From Pseudomonadota bacterium (lineage in GTDB: Bacteria > Pseudomonadota > Alphaproteobacteria > Rhizobiales > Hyphomicrobiaceae), in the NCBI GenBank assembly GCA_021813195.1, contig JAKALI010000122.1, positions 1-9,381 on the forward strand: 9,381 nt of DNA, in the 5' to 3' direction. Under the pieces are notes generated by a model, which was not told where the DNA came from, ran no database searches, and was given only the letters and a program-made list of their open reading frames with translations. The translations under genes were made by a program, and so were the position numbers. Shown here one piece after another: positions 1-7,185 of the stretch. Position 1 is the first letter of the stretch. The number at the start of each line of letters is the position of its first letter.

Positions 1-30
1 CGGGCTCGTTCGCGCACACGAGCAGCGCCC

Positions 31-48
31 GCAGGCGGCTGAGCCTGC
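31..48 (-). other. GC-rich hairpin directly after the nuoD stop
   Basis: A perfect 6-bp inverted repeat (GCAGGC and GCCTGC) with a 6-base loop abuts the nuoD stop codon on its 3' side. No run of T follows on the minus strand, so it does not look like a classical terminator. It may be an intercistronic mRNA hairpin between nuoD and the next gene, which lies beyond the window edge. The repeat is seen directly; the role is a guess. Confidence 0.3.
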
Positions 49-1248
49 CTAGCGGTCGATTTCTCCGAACACGATATCGAGTGAGCCTAGAATAGCGGAC
101 ACATCGGCCAGCATGTGTCCGCGATTCAAGAAGTCCATCGCCGCCAGATGCGGGAAGCCTGGTGCGCGGATCTTGCATCGGTAGGGTTTGTTGGACCCGT
201 CCGAGACGAGGTACACACCGAATTCTCCTTTGGGCGCTTCCACGGCGGCATAAACTTCGCCAGCGGGCACGTGGAAGCCTTCCGTGTAGAGCTTGAAGTG
301 GTGAATGAGCGCCTCCATCGAGCGCTTCATCTCGGCCCGCTTTGGCGCCGCAACCTTGGCATTCGACGTCATCACAGGGCCAGCGCCATCCGCGGAACGC
401 AATTTTTCGCAGCACTGCTTCATGATCTTCACGCTCTCGCGCATCTCGGCCATGCGGCACAGATAGCGGTCGTAACAATCACCGTTTTTGCCGATGGGAA
501 TGTCGAAATCCATCTCAGCGTAGCACTCGTAGGGCTGCGCTTTGCGCAGGTCCCATGCGGCGCCCGATCCGCGGACCATGACGCCGGAAAAACCCCAGTC
601 GAAGGCGTCGTCCAGCGACACCACACCGATATCAACGTTGCGCTGCTTGAAAATGCGATTGTCGGTGAGAAGCCCTTCGATATCGTCGAGCACCTTGAGG
701 AACGGATCGCACCAGGCGTAGATGTCGTCGATCAATTCGGGCGGCAAATCCTGATGCACGCCGCCGACGCGGAAGTATTTTGCATGCATCCGACTACCCG
801 AGGCGCGCTCGTAAAAGACCATGAGTTTCTCGCGCTCTTCGAAGCCCCACAGTGGCGGCGTAAGCGCGCCGACGTCCATGGCTTGTGTCGTCACGTTCAA
901 CAGATGCGACAAGTGCCGTCCAATCTCGGAATAGAGGACGCGTATCAATTGTGCGCGGCGGGGGACTTCGACTCCGAGCAACTTTTCGGCGGCGAGGCAG
1001 AAGGCGTGTTCCTGGTTCATCGGCGCGACGTAGTCGAAGCGGTCGAAGTAGCCGATCGCCTGAGTATACGTCTTGTACTCGATCAGTTTCTCGGTGCCGC
1101 GATGGAGCAGACCGACATGTGGATCGACCCGCTCGACGACTTCACCGTCGAGTTCCAAGACCAAACGCAACACGCCGTGCGCAGCTGGATGTTGCGGACC
1201 GAAGTTGATATTGAACTGGCGGATTTCCGTCTCGGCCATGGGGATCAC
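49..1248 (-). CDS. nuoD: NADH-quinone oxidoreductase subunit D (NuoD, 49 kDa subunit)
   Basis: NuoD is the 49-kDa-type subunit of the complex I peripheral arm. With NuoB it forms the pocket where quinone is reduced, facing the cytoplasm. The protein is 399 aa from a GTG at 1248, or 396 aa from the ATG at 1239 (MAETEIRQF), the usual family length. Counting from that [12 protein letters not shown] is at residues 14-22, GLLHRGTEK at 43-51 and YFDRFDY at 64-70; the first and last belong to the quinone site in known structures. The C-terminal [20 protein letters not shown] block is intact. Two positions look unusual by memory: YFRVGGVHQ where YFRPGGVHQ is common, and YFDRFDY where YFDRLDY is common. 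The GTG overlaps the GFA stop as GTGA, and neither start has a good ribosome binding site, so translation is probably coupled to the gene upstream. The reading frame is complete. Identity is certain; only the start codon is open. Confidence 0.98.
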   Translation of the reverse strand: MIPMAETEIRQFNINFGPQHPAAHGVLRLVLELDGEVVERVDPHVGLLHRGTEKLIEYKTYTQAIGYFDRFDYVAPMNQEHAFCLAAEKLLGVEVPRRAQLIRVLYSEIGRHLSHLLNVTTQAMDVGALTPPLWGFEEREKLMVFYERASGSRMHAKYFRVGGVHQDLPPELIDDIYAWCDPFLKVLDDIEGLLTDNRIFKQRNVDIGVVSLDDAFDWGFSGVMVRGSGAAWDLRKAQPYECYAEMDFDIPIGKNGDCYDRYLCRMAEMRESVKIMKQCCEKLRSADGAGPVMTSNAKVAAPKRAEMKRSMEALIHHFKLYTEGFHVPAGEVYAAVEAPKGEFGVYLVSDGSNKPYRCKIRAPGFPHLAAMDFLNRGHMLADVSAILGSLDIVFGEIDR

Positions 1249-1679
1249 TTTGTCTCGGTTTGACCGTTGAGCGAAGCTTGGAACTCCGCTTCTGTCATCT
1301 TGTGGGTGGTGTTGGCGAAAGTGTAAAGGTCCGGCTTGTAGTCGATGAAGATTTCACTCGTGAGGGTCAGTCCATCAAGATCATCGAGTGTGCCGGCGCT
1401 GACTCCGAAATAACCGAACGAGGGCGCATTGTAGAAGAGGTGCGACCCACATGTTTTGCAGAAGTGCCGCTCGCCCCAGTCCGAAGACCTGAAGACCGCA
1501 ATGTGCTTGGCACCTTCGATGATGGGGGTGCTGGCCGCCCGGATCGACAGCCCAGGGCCGCCCGACCAGCGTCGGCACATCGTGCAATGGCACGCATCGA
1601 CCTCAGGGGCGGCCGGCTCAAACGTGAATCGCACATTGCCGCATAAGCAGCGCCCTGTGCGCTCGGTGGGTGGCATCAC
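1245..1679 (-). CDS. GFA-family (CENP-V/Gfa fold) zinc protein inserted in the nuo operon
   Basis: A small cytosolic protein of the GFA domain family, whose founder Gfa was described as accelerating formation of S-hydroxymethylglutathione from formaldehyde and glutathione; that activity is debated for many members. The 144-aa protein shows the complete family cysteine set: C11 and C13 (RCLCGNVRF), C30, C32 and C35 (CHCTMC), and C74 and C77 ([10 protein letters not shown]). In the family these bind two zinc ions, one catalytic and one structural. The start chosen is GTG 1679, because a GAGG core lies 9 bases upstream; ATG 1676 (MPPTERTG) is equally readable. It sits between a FlK-like thioesterase and nuoD on the same strand, and its stop overlaps the possible GTG start of nuoD by four bases. 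This gene is not a complex I subunit. Its true substrate cannot be read from sequence; a thiol adduct of a small carbonyl compound is an inference from the family. Confidence 0.9.
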   Translation of the reverse strand: MMPPTERTGRCLCGNVRFTFEPAAPEVDACHCTMCRRWSGGPGLSIRAASTPIIEGAKHIAVFRSSDWGERHFCKTCGSHLFYNAPSFGYFGVSAGTLDDLDGLTLTSEIFIDYKPDLYTFANTTHKMTEAEFQASLNGQTETK

Positions 1680-1688
1680 GACGCGGTG

Positions 1689-1696
1689 CCTCTCCT
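1689..1696 (-). promoter_or_regulatory. Ribosome binding site of the GFA gene, overlapping the thioesterase stop
   Basis: The sequence AGGAGAGG begins on the last base of the thioesterase stop codon and ends 9 bases before GTG 1679 (12 before ATG 1676). It favours the GTG as start and ties GFA translation to ribosomes finishing the thioesterase. Confidence 0.55.
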
Positions 1697-2154
1697 CATG
1701 ACGAAACCCGCCTCACAGCGCCGATTTCACCGACGCGTGCGCGCTTGGCTTTGTCGTTGACTTTGGCGACGAACCGTTCCCACGGCACGATCATGCGCTC
1801 ATGGCGGCCCTCGCCAATGGTCTCCAAGCCATCATGGGCTGCGACTTTGAACGCGATGCGGCGGCCGTTGATAGCGGTGCATTCGGCGTCGACGGTTACG
1901 ATTTGACCGGGAACCGTTGCGGCGATGTGCGAGACGTCGATGTGGATGCCGAGCGAGCCTTCGCCAGGATCGAGGTGGGGCTCGAGCACCCTCATGCACG
2001 TCCATTCCATGAGCCCGACCATGAAGCCGGTGGCGAACACCGTGGGCATGAGCTGGAAGTCGAGGGCTTCAGGATAGAGGTATGGCACAGTTTTTTCCGC
2101 GGGGACCTTATAGTCCATCCGCGCCCTATCGCCGACCTTCAGCGTGTTCTTCAT
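1696..2154 (-). CDS. FlK-like hotdog-fold acyl-CoA thioesterase inserted in the nuo operon
   Basis: A 152-aa cytosolic protein of the hotdog thioesterase superfamily, which hydrolyses acyl-CoA esters to free acid and CoA. From ATG 2154 it lines up residue for residue, without gaps, with the fluoroacetyl-CoA thioesterase FlK of Streptomyces cattleya as I remember it: YPE at 27-29, the block VFATGFMVGLMEW at 39-51, PGEGSLG at 63-69, and HER at 118-120. FlK's catalytic Thr42, Glu50 and His76 are all here at the same numbers, as are Gly69, Arg120 and Phe33. The lid residue Phe36, important for FlK's fluoroacetyl selectivity, is Met36, so the natural substrate is probably another short acyl-CoA. 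The frame stays open upstream to 2247, but that part overlaps nuoC; ATG 2154 has AGGA 9 bases upstream and fits the family N-terminus. It lies 41 bases after nuoC and runs directly into the GFA gene. The family call is firm; the substrate is unknown. Confidence 0.9.
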   Translation of the reverse strand: MKNTLKVGDRARMDYKVPAEKTVPYLYPEALDFQLMPTVFATGFMVGLMEWTCMRVLEPHLDPGEGSLGIHIDVSHIAATVPGQIVTVDAECTAINGRRIAFKVAAHDGLETIGEGRHERMIVPWERFVAKVNDKAKRARVGEIGAVRRVSS

Positions 2155-2195
2155 CCGGCTTTGTCCTGGCAGACCATTCCGGCTGCTTAATGCAT

Positions 2196-2798
2196 TCACG
2201 ATTTCGCTTTCTCGTCTCCCGGCAGGACATACTGTGTGCCTTCCCACGGGCTCTCGAAGTCGAAGTTACGGAACTCCTGCGTCAGCTTTACAGGTTCATA
2301 GACGACGCGTTTTTTTTCGTCGTCGTAGCGCACCTCGAGATAGCCTGTGAGAGGGAAATCCTTGCGCAGCGGAAATCCTTGAAATCCGTAATCGGTCAGC
2401 AGTCGACGCAAGTCGGGATGTCCCGAGAACAGGATCCCGAACATGTCGTAGGCTTCCCGTTCGTACCAGTTCGCTGCCGAGAAGATGTCGACCGCACTCG
2501 CGACGGGTGTCTCCTCATCCGTGCGGGTCTTGACCCGGATGCGTTGATTGATCCGAGGCGAAAGCAGGTGATAAACGACGTCGAAACGCTCTCGGCGCTC
2601 TGGATAATCGACGCCGCAGATGTCGATCAAAACTTCAAAGCGGCAGCGACCATCGTCGCGCAGAAAACGCAAAACGCGGGGCAACTGATCACGCGCAACC
2701 TCAAGGGTCAGTTCGTCATGCTCAAAGCGCTGAGCGAGCAGAGCTCCGGCGAGTTTCATCTCGAGATAGTCGCCCAGTTCTCGCAATGTCTCGTTCAT
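2196..2798 (-). CDS. nuoC: NADH-quinone oxidoreductase subunit C (NuoC, 30 kDa subunit)
   Basis: NuoC is a cofactor-free subunit of the peripheral arm that packs against NuoD and NuoB near the quinone site. The 200-aa protein has the usual alphaproteobacterial length; NuoC and NuoD are separate genes here, unlike the NuoCD fusion of Escherichia coli. The 30-kDa family signatures are complete: [11 protein letters not shown] at residues 70-80, and a long conserved block at 113-149 containing [20 protein letters not shown] and PLRKDFP. ATG 2798 has AAGGG 6 bases upstream. It follows nuoB after 63 bases with no sign of a terminator, and is followed after 41 bases by the FlK-like thioesterase rather than by nuoD. 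Confidence 0.98.
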   Translation of the reverse strand: MNETLRELGDYLEMKLAGALLAQRFEHDELTLEVARDQLPRVLRFLRDDGRCRFEVLIDICGVDYPERRERFDVVYHLLSPRINQRIRVKTRTDEETPVASAVDIFSAANWYEREAYDMFGILFSGHPDLRRLLTDYGFQGFPLRKDFPLTGYLEVRYDDEKKRVVYEPVKLTQEFRNFDFESPWEGTQYVLPGDEKAKS

Positions 2799-2861
2799 AT
2801 CGAACCCTTTGCTGGGTACCCTTGCGTGATCGATGCGTGAGCAGTCTGCAGCGGCGGGCCG

Positions 2862-3428
2862 CTATCGCTCAATGGTTCCGGTGCGCCGGATTTTCCGCTG
2901 CAAAAGGAGTACGCCATAGACCAGGGCTTCAGCAGTCGGCGGGCAGCCAGGGACATAGATGTCCACCGGCACGATACGATCGCAGCCCCGCACAACAGCG
3001 TAGGAGTAGTGATAGTAGCCACCCCCGTTCGCGCATGAGCCCATCGAGATGACGTAGCGCGGCTCCGGCATCTGATCGTAGACTTTCCTCAGGGCCGGCG
3101 CCATCTTGTTGGTCAGAGTGCCCGCGACGATCATTACATCGGACTGTCGCGGCGAGGCGCGTGGCGCAAAGCCGAAACGCTCCAGATCATACCGCGGCAT
3201 CGAAGCTTGCATCATCTCGACGGCGCAGCAGGCAAGCCCGAATGTCATCCACATGAGCGAACCCGTGCGCGCCCAGTTGATGAGATCGTCCGTCGTCGTG
3301 ACCAGAAAGCCTTTGTCGGCGAGCTCGTTGGAGATTACCGTGAAGCCCGGATCGTTTGGCTTAATGAGGCCGCCCGCTCCGTCCCGGGAGGTGTCGAGCG
3401 CGAGTTCCGGCGGAACGATCAATCCCAT
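2862..3428 (-). CDS. nuoB: NADH-quinone oxidoreductase subunit B (NuoB, PSST subunit)
   Basis: NuoB carries iron-sulfur cluster N2, the last electron carrier before quinone in complex I. All four expected ligands are visible: the tandem cysteines C67 and C68 ([10 protein letters not shown]), C132 ([15 protein letters not shown]) and C162 (VPGCPP). The [19 protein letters not shown] loop near the quinone site is also intact. The start is ATG 3428, giving 188 aa, because AAGGGG lies 7 bases upstream; the frame is open to a GTG at 3449, which would add seven residues. With ATG 3428 the gene overlaps the end of nuoA by 10 bases, so the two are probably translationally coupled. Nothing suggests loss of function. 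Confidence 0.98.
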   Translation of the reverse strand: MGLIVPPELALDTSRDGAGGLIKPNDPGFTVISNELADKGFLVTTTDDLINWARTGSLMWMTFGLACCAVEMMQASMPRYDLERFGFAPRASPRQSDVMIVAGTLTNKMAPALRKVYDQMPEPRYVISMGSCANGGGYYHYSYAVVRGCDRIVPVDIYVPGCPPTAEALVYGVLLLQRKIRRTGTIER

Positions 3429-3784
3429 TCCAGCGCCCCTTTTCGCCACTCGTAGATGAAGCCGATGGTGAGCACCCCGAGGAACACCATCATCGACCAG
3501 AATCCAAGGCTTCCCAATTCCCCAAACACCACTGCCCAGGGGAAAAGGAACGCCACTTCAAGATCAAAGATGATGAACAAGATGGCGACGAGATAGAAGC
3601 GCACGTCGAACTTCATGCGCGCGTCGTCGAAAGCGTTAAAGCCGCACTCGTAGGCCGAGAGCTTTTCTGCATCGGGATTGCGCACGGCGACCAGAAAGGG
3701 GACGATCATCAATAGCCCCATGAACGCCAGCGAGACGGCGATAAAAATCGCCAATGGCAGATAGTCCGAAATGAGCAGGTCCAA
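3419..3784 (-). CDS. nuoA: NADH-quinone oxidoreductase subunit A (NuoA), TTG start
   Basis: NuoA (ND3 type) is a small membrane subunit at the junction between the peripheral arm and the membrane arm of complex I. Three hydrophobic segments are visible, at about residues 8-34, 62-83 and 91-113. The flexible loop between the first two holds KLSAYECGF, with the Cys (C47) typical of this family, and the second segment carries [13 protein letters not shown] place the start at TTG 3784, which gives 121 aa ([10 protein letters not shown]), a typical NuoA length, with a perfect GGAGG 5 bases upstream. A GTG at 3805 in the same frame would give 128 aa but lacks such a site. This is the first gene of the nuo operon; the region upstream contains a weak promoter candidate and then tRNA-Asp on the same strand. 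Confidence 0.97.
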   Translation of the reverse strand: MDLLISDYLPLAIFIAVSLAFMGLLMIVPFLVAVRNPDAEKLSAYECGFNAFDDARMKFDVRFYLVAILFIIFDLEVAFLFPWAVVFGELGSLGFWSMMVFLGVLTIGFIYEWRKGALEWD

Positions 3785-3789
3785 CGTCG

Positions 3790-3794
3790 CCTCC
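3790..3794 (-). promoter_or_regulatory. Shine-Dalgarno GGAGG that sets the nuoA TTG start
   Basis: A perfect GGAGG lies 5 bases before TTG 3784 on the minus strand. It falls inside the reading frame extended to GTG 3805, which is why the longer start is less likely. Confidence 0.65.
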
Positions 3795-3859
3795 GATGCC
3801 CGCACACGGCGCGTGGGGGTCGGACTTGTCCCACCCGCGGTGCAGCATTTCTGGTCGAT

Positions 3860-3888
3860 GTGTTAGCTCAGCCCAGCTTCGTCCGCAA
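3860..3888 (-). promoter_or_regulatory. Candidate promoter of the nuo operon (weak)
   Basis: On the minus strand TTGCGG (3888-3883) is followed after 17 bases by TAACAC (3865-3860), about 75 bases before the nuoA start. The -35 box keeps TTG, but the -10 box is poor. It is a pattern match only and could be chance. Confidence 0.22.
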
Positions 3889-4086
3889 CCTGACCTGAGG
3901 GCGCAGCCCAAGGGCGGTCGTCAGGCGGTGGATGTGTGCGGATGCGCGTCCGGGCGAGCTTTAAGGTCGGCTCAGGATCTCGACCGGGTCGCGGCCCTGG
4001 ATGATCCGGTCGCTCGTTATGCCGCCCAAATCGCTGCCAAGGGCCATCGGAGAGCCCAACAGGACGGGCAGGCGAGCGATGAGCTA

Positions 4087-4163
4087 TGGCGCGAGAGACG
4101 GGACTTGAACCCGCGGCCTCCGCCGTGACAGGGCGGCGCTCTAACCAACTGAGCTACTCCCGC
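4087..4163 (-). tRNA. tRNA-Asp (anticodon GTC)
   Basis: A 77-base cloverleaf with an encoded 3' CCA. The acceptor stem pairs GCGGGAG with CTCTCGC (7 bp with one G-U) and is followed by discriminator G. The D arm holds AGCTCAGTTGGTTAGAGC, the anticodon arm CCGCC-CTGTCAC-GGCGG presents GTC at 4127-4129 (minus strand reading), and the T arm is GCGGG-TTCAAGT-CCCGT, with one G-U pair. There is no intron and no sign of degeneration. No copy of its 3' end is seen elsewhere in the window, so there is no evidence of an integrated element here. Confidence 0.97.
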
Positions 4164-4211
4164 AATCCAGGGCAAGCACGCCGGGACAATCCAGCGTGTG
4201 TCACGCAGCAT

Positions 4212-4240
4212 CGGATAGGGTGTTGCGCCCCCCAAGTCAA
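4212..4240 (-). promoter_or_regulatory. Promoter of tRNA-Asp
   Basis: On the minus strand TTGACT (4240-4235), a 17-base spacer beginning with a G-run, and TATCCG (4217-4212) make a good sigma70-type promoter. The expected start site is near 4205, about 40 bases before the mature tRNA. A short inverted repeat GCGTG/CACGC (4194-4206) lies at the predicted start of the leader, and an 8-base direct repeat CAATCCAG occurs at 4163-4170 and 4187-4194. Confidence 0.6.
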
Positions 4241-4289
4241 GCGCGCTCGCGCCGTCGCTGACAATCCCGGGTTGATCTTGCCGGTCGGG

Positions 4290-6305
4290 TCAGATGTCGA
4301 GGTCCGTGACGAAGGCGGCGCGCTCCTGGATGAAGCGGAAACGGGCCTCCGGCTTCGATCCCATAAGTGCAGACACGGCCTCGGCAAGCACACTCTTGTC
4401 GCCGTCACCGATCTCGACCTTAAGGAGAAGGCGGCGCGCCGGGTCCATGGTCGTTGACTTCAGATCTTTGAAGTCCATCTCGCCCAGACCTTTAAAGCGC
4501 GTCACGTCCGGCTTCTTGCCCTTGAAGCGCGTCGCGATAATCTCGTCGCGTTCCCGCTCGTCACGGGCATAGGCGACGTCCGCCTTGTGGGAAATCTTGA
4601 AAAGTGGCGGTACGGCGAGAAAGAGATGCCCGTTCTCGATCAGCTGGGGCATCTCCTGATAGAAGAACGTGATGAGAAGCGAGGCGATGTGCGCGCCATC
4701 AACGTCGGCGTCAGTCATCACGATCACGCGCTCGTAGCGCAGATCTTCGTCGCGGTACTTGGAGCCCGTACCCACACCAAGGGCCAGCAGCAAATTCGAC
4801 AAGGCCTCGTTCTGCGCCAGCTTGGCGGTCGACGCGTTGGCGACATTCAAGATCTTGCCGCGCAGCGGATAGACGGCCTGCGTTTCACGATCGCGCGCGC
4901 TTTTCGCGCTGCCGCCGGCTGAATCCCCCTCGACGATAAAAATTTCGGTCCCAGCCGCTTGTTGAATGGAACAGTCGGCGAGTTTGCCGGGCAGTCGCAA
5001 CTTGCGCGTTGCGGACTGACGCGAGACCTCCTTCTCGCGCTTGCGTTTCAAGCGCTCGTCGGATTGCTCGATCACCCAATCGAGCAGTCGAGTGGCCTGC
5101 TGCGGGCTGTCGGCGAGCCAATGGTCGAAGGCATCTTTGATGGCGTTCTCCACCAGCCGGCCAGCGTCGACGGTCGCGAGCTTATCCTTCGTCTGACCCT
5201 GGAACTCGGGTTCGCGGATGAACACCGATAGCATCGCCGCCGCCGTTGCCATGACGTCATCAGCGGTAATCTGCTGAGCCTTTTTGTTGCCGACACGCTC
5301 TCCGAACTCGCGCAGCGATTTGGAAAGTGCTGAGCGCAGGCCGTTTTCGTGCGTGCCGCCCTCGGGCGTGGGGATGGTGTTGCAATAGGATCGGCAGAAG
5401 CCGTCTTCGTCCGACACCCACGCAATGGCCCATTCCAGTGCCCCGTGCTTGCCTTCGCGTTCGATGTTGCCGGCGAAGATATCTTTGGTAACGCGGCTTA
5501 GGCCTTCGATCTCCGATTGAAGGTAATCACGGAGACCGCCGGGGAAGTGAAAGGTCGCCTCCGCCGGCGTCTCCTGGAGGTCTTTGATAAGAGAGGGATC
5601 GCAACTCCAGCGGATTTCGACGCCACCAAAGAGATAAGCCTTGGAGCGTGCCATGCGCATAATGCGTTCGGGGCGGAAGCGGCAGCCTTTGCCGAAGATC
5701 TGCTCGTCCGGTTTGAAGCGGACGCGGGTTCCGCGCCGGTTCATAATCTGTCCGAGCTTTTCAAGCTTGGTCTTGGGCTCTCCGCGCTCAAAGACCATGC
5801 GATAGAGCTGCTGGTCGCGGGCAACCTGCACCTCCAGCGATTCGGACAGCGCATTGACGACCGACACGCCGACGCCATGCAATCCACCCGCCGTGTTGTA
5901 GGCCTTGCTGTCGAATTTGCCGCCCGCGTGCAAGACCGTCATGACGACTTCGAGCGCGCTCTTATTCTTGAATTTGGGATGTGGGCCGATGGGAATGCCG
6001 CGACCGTTATCGGTGACGGTGAGAAAGCCATCAGCGTCGAGGCGAACTTCGATCCACGTCGCGTGGCCGGCGACCGCTTCGTCCATGGAGTTGTCGATCA
6101 CCTCCGCGAAGAGGTGATGCATAGCCTTTTCGTCGGTGCCGCCGATGTACATGCCCGGACGCCGACGAACGGGCTCAAGGCCCTCAAGAACCTCGATATG
6201 ATCCTCAGTGTAGTCTGCGCCGGGTTCTGCAGGTTTTCGCCGTGTCGACTTCTCGGTCATGCTGCTCTCGAATAGCGAAAAGAGGTCGTTCTTGGATTGG
6301 GCCAT
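4290..6305 (-). CDS. parE: DNA topoisomerase IV subunit B (ParE)
   Basis: ParE is the ATPase subunit of topoisomerase IV, which with ParC decatenates daughter chromosomes. The protein is 671 aa, the short form lacking the C-terminal insert of many GyrB proteins. The GHKL ATPase domain shows the Asn box EVIDNSMDEA (N72), DNGRGIP at 99-105, and GGLHGVG at 140-146. The transducer domain carries QTK at 371-373, which contacts the ATP gamma-phosphate in this family. The TOPRIM domain follows with EGDSAGG at 459-465, PLRGKILNV at 480-488 and the metal-binding TDADVDG at 531-537. The stretch ALGVGTGSKYRDEDLRYERV fits ParE rather than GyrB. ATG 6305 has GGGG 7 bases upstream; Met16 (6260) is a less likely alternative because alphaproteobacterial ParE proteins commonly begin with an NDLF-type segment, as here at residues 6-9. 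It has no partner gene next to it in the window. Confidence 0.96.
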   Translation of the reverse strand: MAQSKNDLFSLFESSMTEKSTRRKPAEPGADYTEDHIEVLEGLEPVRRRPGMYIGGTDEKAMHHLFAEVIDNSMDEAVAGHATWIEVRLDADGFLTVTDNGRGIPIGPHPKFKNKSALEVVMTVLHAGGKFDSKAYNTAGGLHGVGVSVVNALSESLEVQVARDQQLYRMVFERGEPKTKLEKLGQIMNRRGTRVRFKPDEQIFGKGCRFRPERIMRMARSKAYLFGGVEIRWSCDPSLIKDLQETPAEATFHFPGGLRDYLQSEIEGLSRVTKDIFAGNIEREGKHGALEWAIAWVSDEDGFCRSYCNTIPTPEGGTHENGLRSALSKSLREFGERVGNKKAQQITADDVMATAAAMLSVFIREPEFQGQTKDKLATVDAGRLVENAIKDAFDHWLADSPQQATRLLDWVIEQSDERLKRKREKEVSRQSATRKLRLPGKLADCSIQQAAGTEIFIVEGDSAGGSAKSARDRETQAVYPLRGKILNVANASTAKLAQNEALSNLLLALGVGTGSKYRDEDLRYERVIVMTDADVDGAHIASLLITFFYQEMPQLIENGHLFLAVPPLFKISHKADVAYARDERERDEIIATRFKGKKPDVTRFKGLGEMDFKDLKSTTMDPARRLLLKVEIGDGDKSVLAEAVSALMGSKPEARFRFIQERAAFVTDLDI

Positions 6306-7109
6306 GGTGCCGCCCCGTTGATCGTGACATTCGGCAAAACCAGGTCCCGAGACACCGACCCTAGGCGGTCCCGGCTGGTAGTCATCATAGCCGACTCTCT
6401 CCCGGGTGGTCGTACCGGGCGATTGCGCCAGCCTTCCCAGTTCAACGCACCCGAATCCTCAGAGAACTCACGCCGTCGAGGTCGCACGGGAGGCGGCCGA
6501 TTGGCAAGGCCCTCATCTGGGGACCGAGAAACTACCGTGAATTCTTGGCGGCGGGTGGGTCGGGCGACATTCTGATGACAGCCAGCATCGTTGATAGAAT
6601 GATCGTCTCGTCGGCCAACTTCGGCTATTCCCGTGTAGGAGCCACACTTTGGGACTTGCTGGAATTTGAAGCATGTCTGCACATTCGGCGGACTTAACAG
6701 CCAGTCGTCGAAATTGGACAGTTTCGCAAGGGCTGCTCGGCGCATGCCTCCCCGGAGATAACGAGGGCCGTCTGCAGGCCTGTTGTTGCCATGATGCCCT
6801 CGGCGATGAGGGTATGCTTGATCCATTATCTTCACTAAGATCGCGTAACGGTCCCGCCCGCGATGCTATTGTGGACTTATGCCGAGCTGATGCCGGACCA
6901 TGTGGTGCTGGGGTCAGATCCCTCACGCGGTCCTTTTGCGCCCCGCGCAGATCTCACCGGCCAACTCGGAGACTCCGCAAGGCCATGCGGCGACTCTCGT
7001 TTCGCCTTTGTGAGACATTTGCGCATCAGGGCAAGAAATTTCTGATTTACAAGCAGTCCGAATTATAAGGGCAGCCGACGAAAGTCGAATTGCTCGAAAA
7101 TAACGCGAT

Positions 7110-7137
7110 TTGCCCAAATATGCGTCGAATAGATAAT
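7110..7137 (+). promoter_or_regulatory. Candidate promoter of the Ala/Pro-rich gene
   Basis: TTGCCC (7110-7115), a 16-base spacer and GATAAT (7132-7137) lie in the A+T-rich stretch upstream of the gene. A start near 7144 would give a leader of about 100 bases that includes the inverted repeat at 7186-7205. The -10 box is good, the -35 box partial. Confidence 0.35.
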
Positions 7138-7185
7138 CCGTGATAAATCTGCTGCAATTTCCATTTTCCGCCACAAATCATTTCT

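Larger units (their letters stand above)
3785..4086 (-). other. Upstream leader region of the nuo operon
   Basis: These 302 bases separate nuoA from tRNA-Asp. I see no convincing gene; a 28-codon frame at 3961-4047 (minus) has no ribosome binding site. The nuoA site GGAGG is at 3790-3794. A possible sigma70-like promoter is listed separately. No clear terminator for the tRNA is visible, so read-through from the tRNA promoter into nuo is possible. Confidence 0.5.

Noticed and set aside
115..1263. Long plus-strand open frame (382 codons)
   Set aside because: It lies exactly opposite nuoD, whose identity is certain; the product shows no family motifs and is a GC-rich antisense shadow.
2155..2247. 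Longer thioesterase start at 2247
   Set aside because: The added 31 residues overlap the end of nuoC and match nothing in FlK; ATG 2154 has a ribosome binding site and the family N-terminus.
2082..2840. Plus-strand open frame of 252 codons
   Set aside because: Antisense to nuoC and the thioesterase start; no motifs.
3961..4047. 28-codon minus-strand frame between tRNA-Asp and nuoA
   Set aside because: Too short, and no ribosome binding site; not reported as a gene.
4087..4163. tRNA-Asp as an attachment site of an integrated element
   Set aside because: No integrase gene and no second copy of the tRNA 3' end in the window; the neighbours are housekeeping genes.
5517..6275. Plus-strand open frame of 252 codons
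   Set aside because: Antisense to the ParE ATPase domain; no start signal and no recognisable domain.
6257..6835. Minus-strand frame of 192 codons upstream of and overlapping parE
   Set aside because: Arg/Pro/Ser-rich product without hydrophobic core pattern or ribosome binding site; it overlaps the parE start in another frame.
6673..7068. Plus-strand frame of 131 codons in the intergenic region
   Set aside because: Composition is not protein-like and conflicts with equally long frames on the other strand; kept only as part of the unexplained gap.
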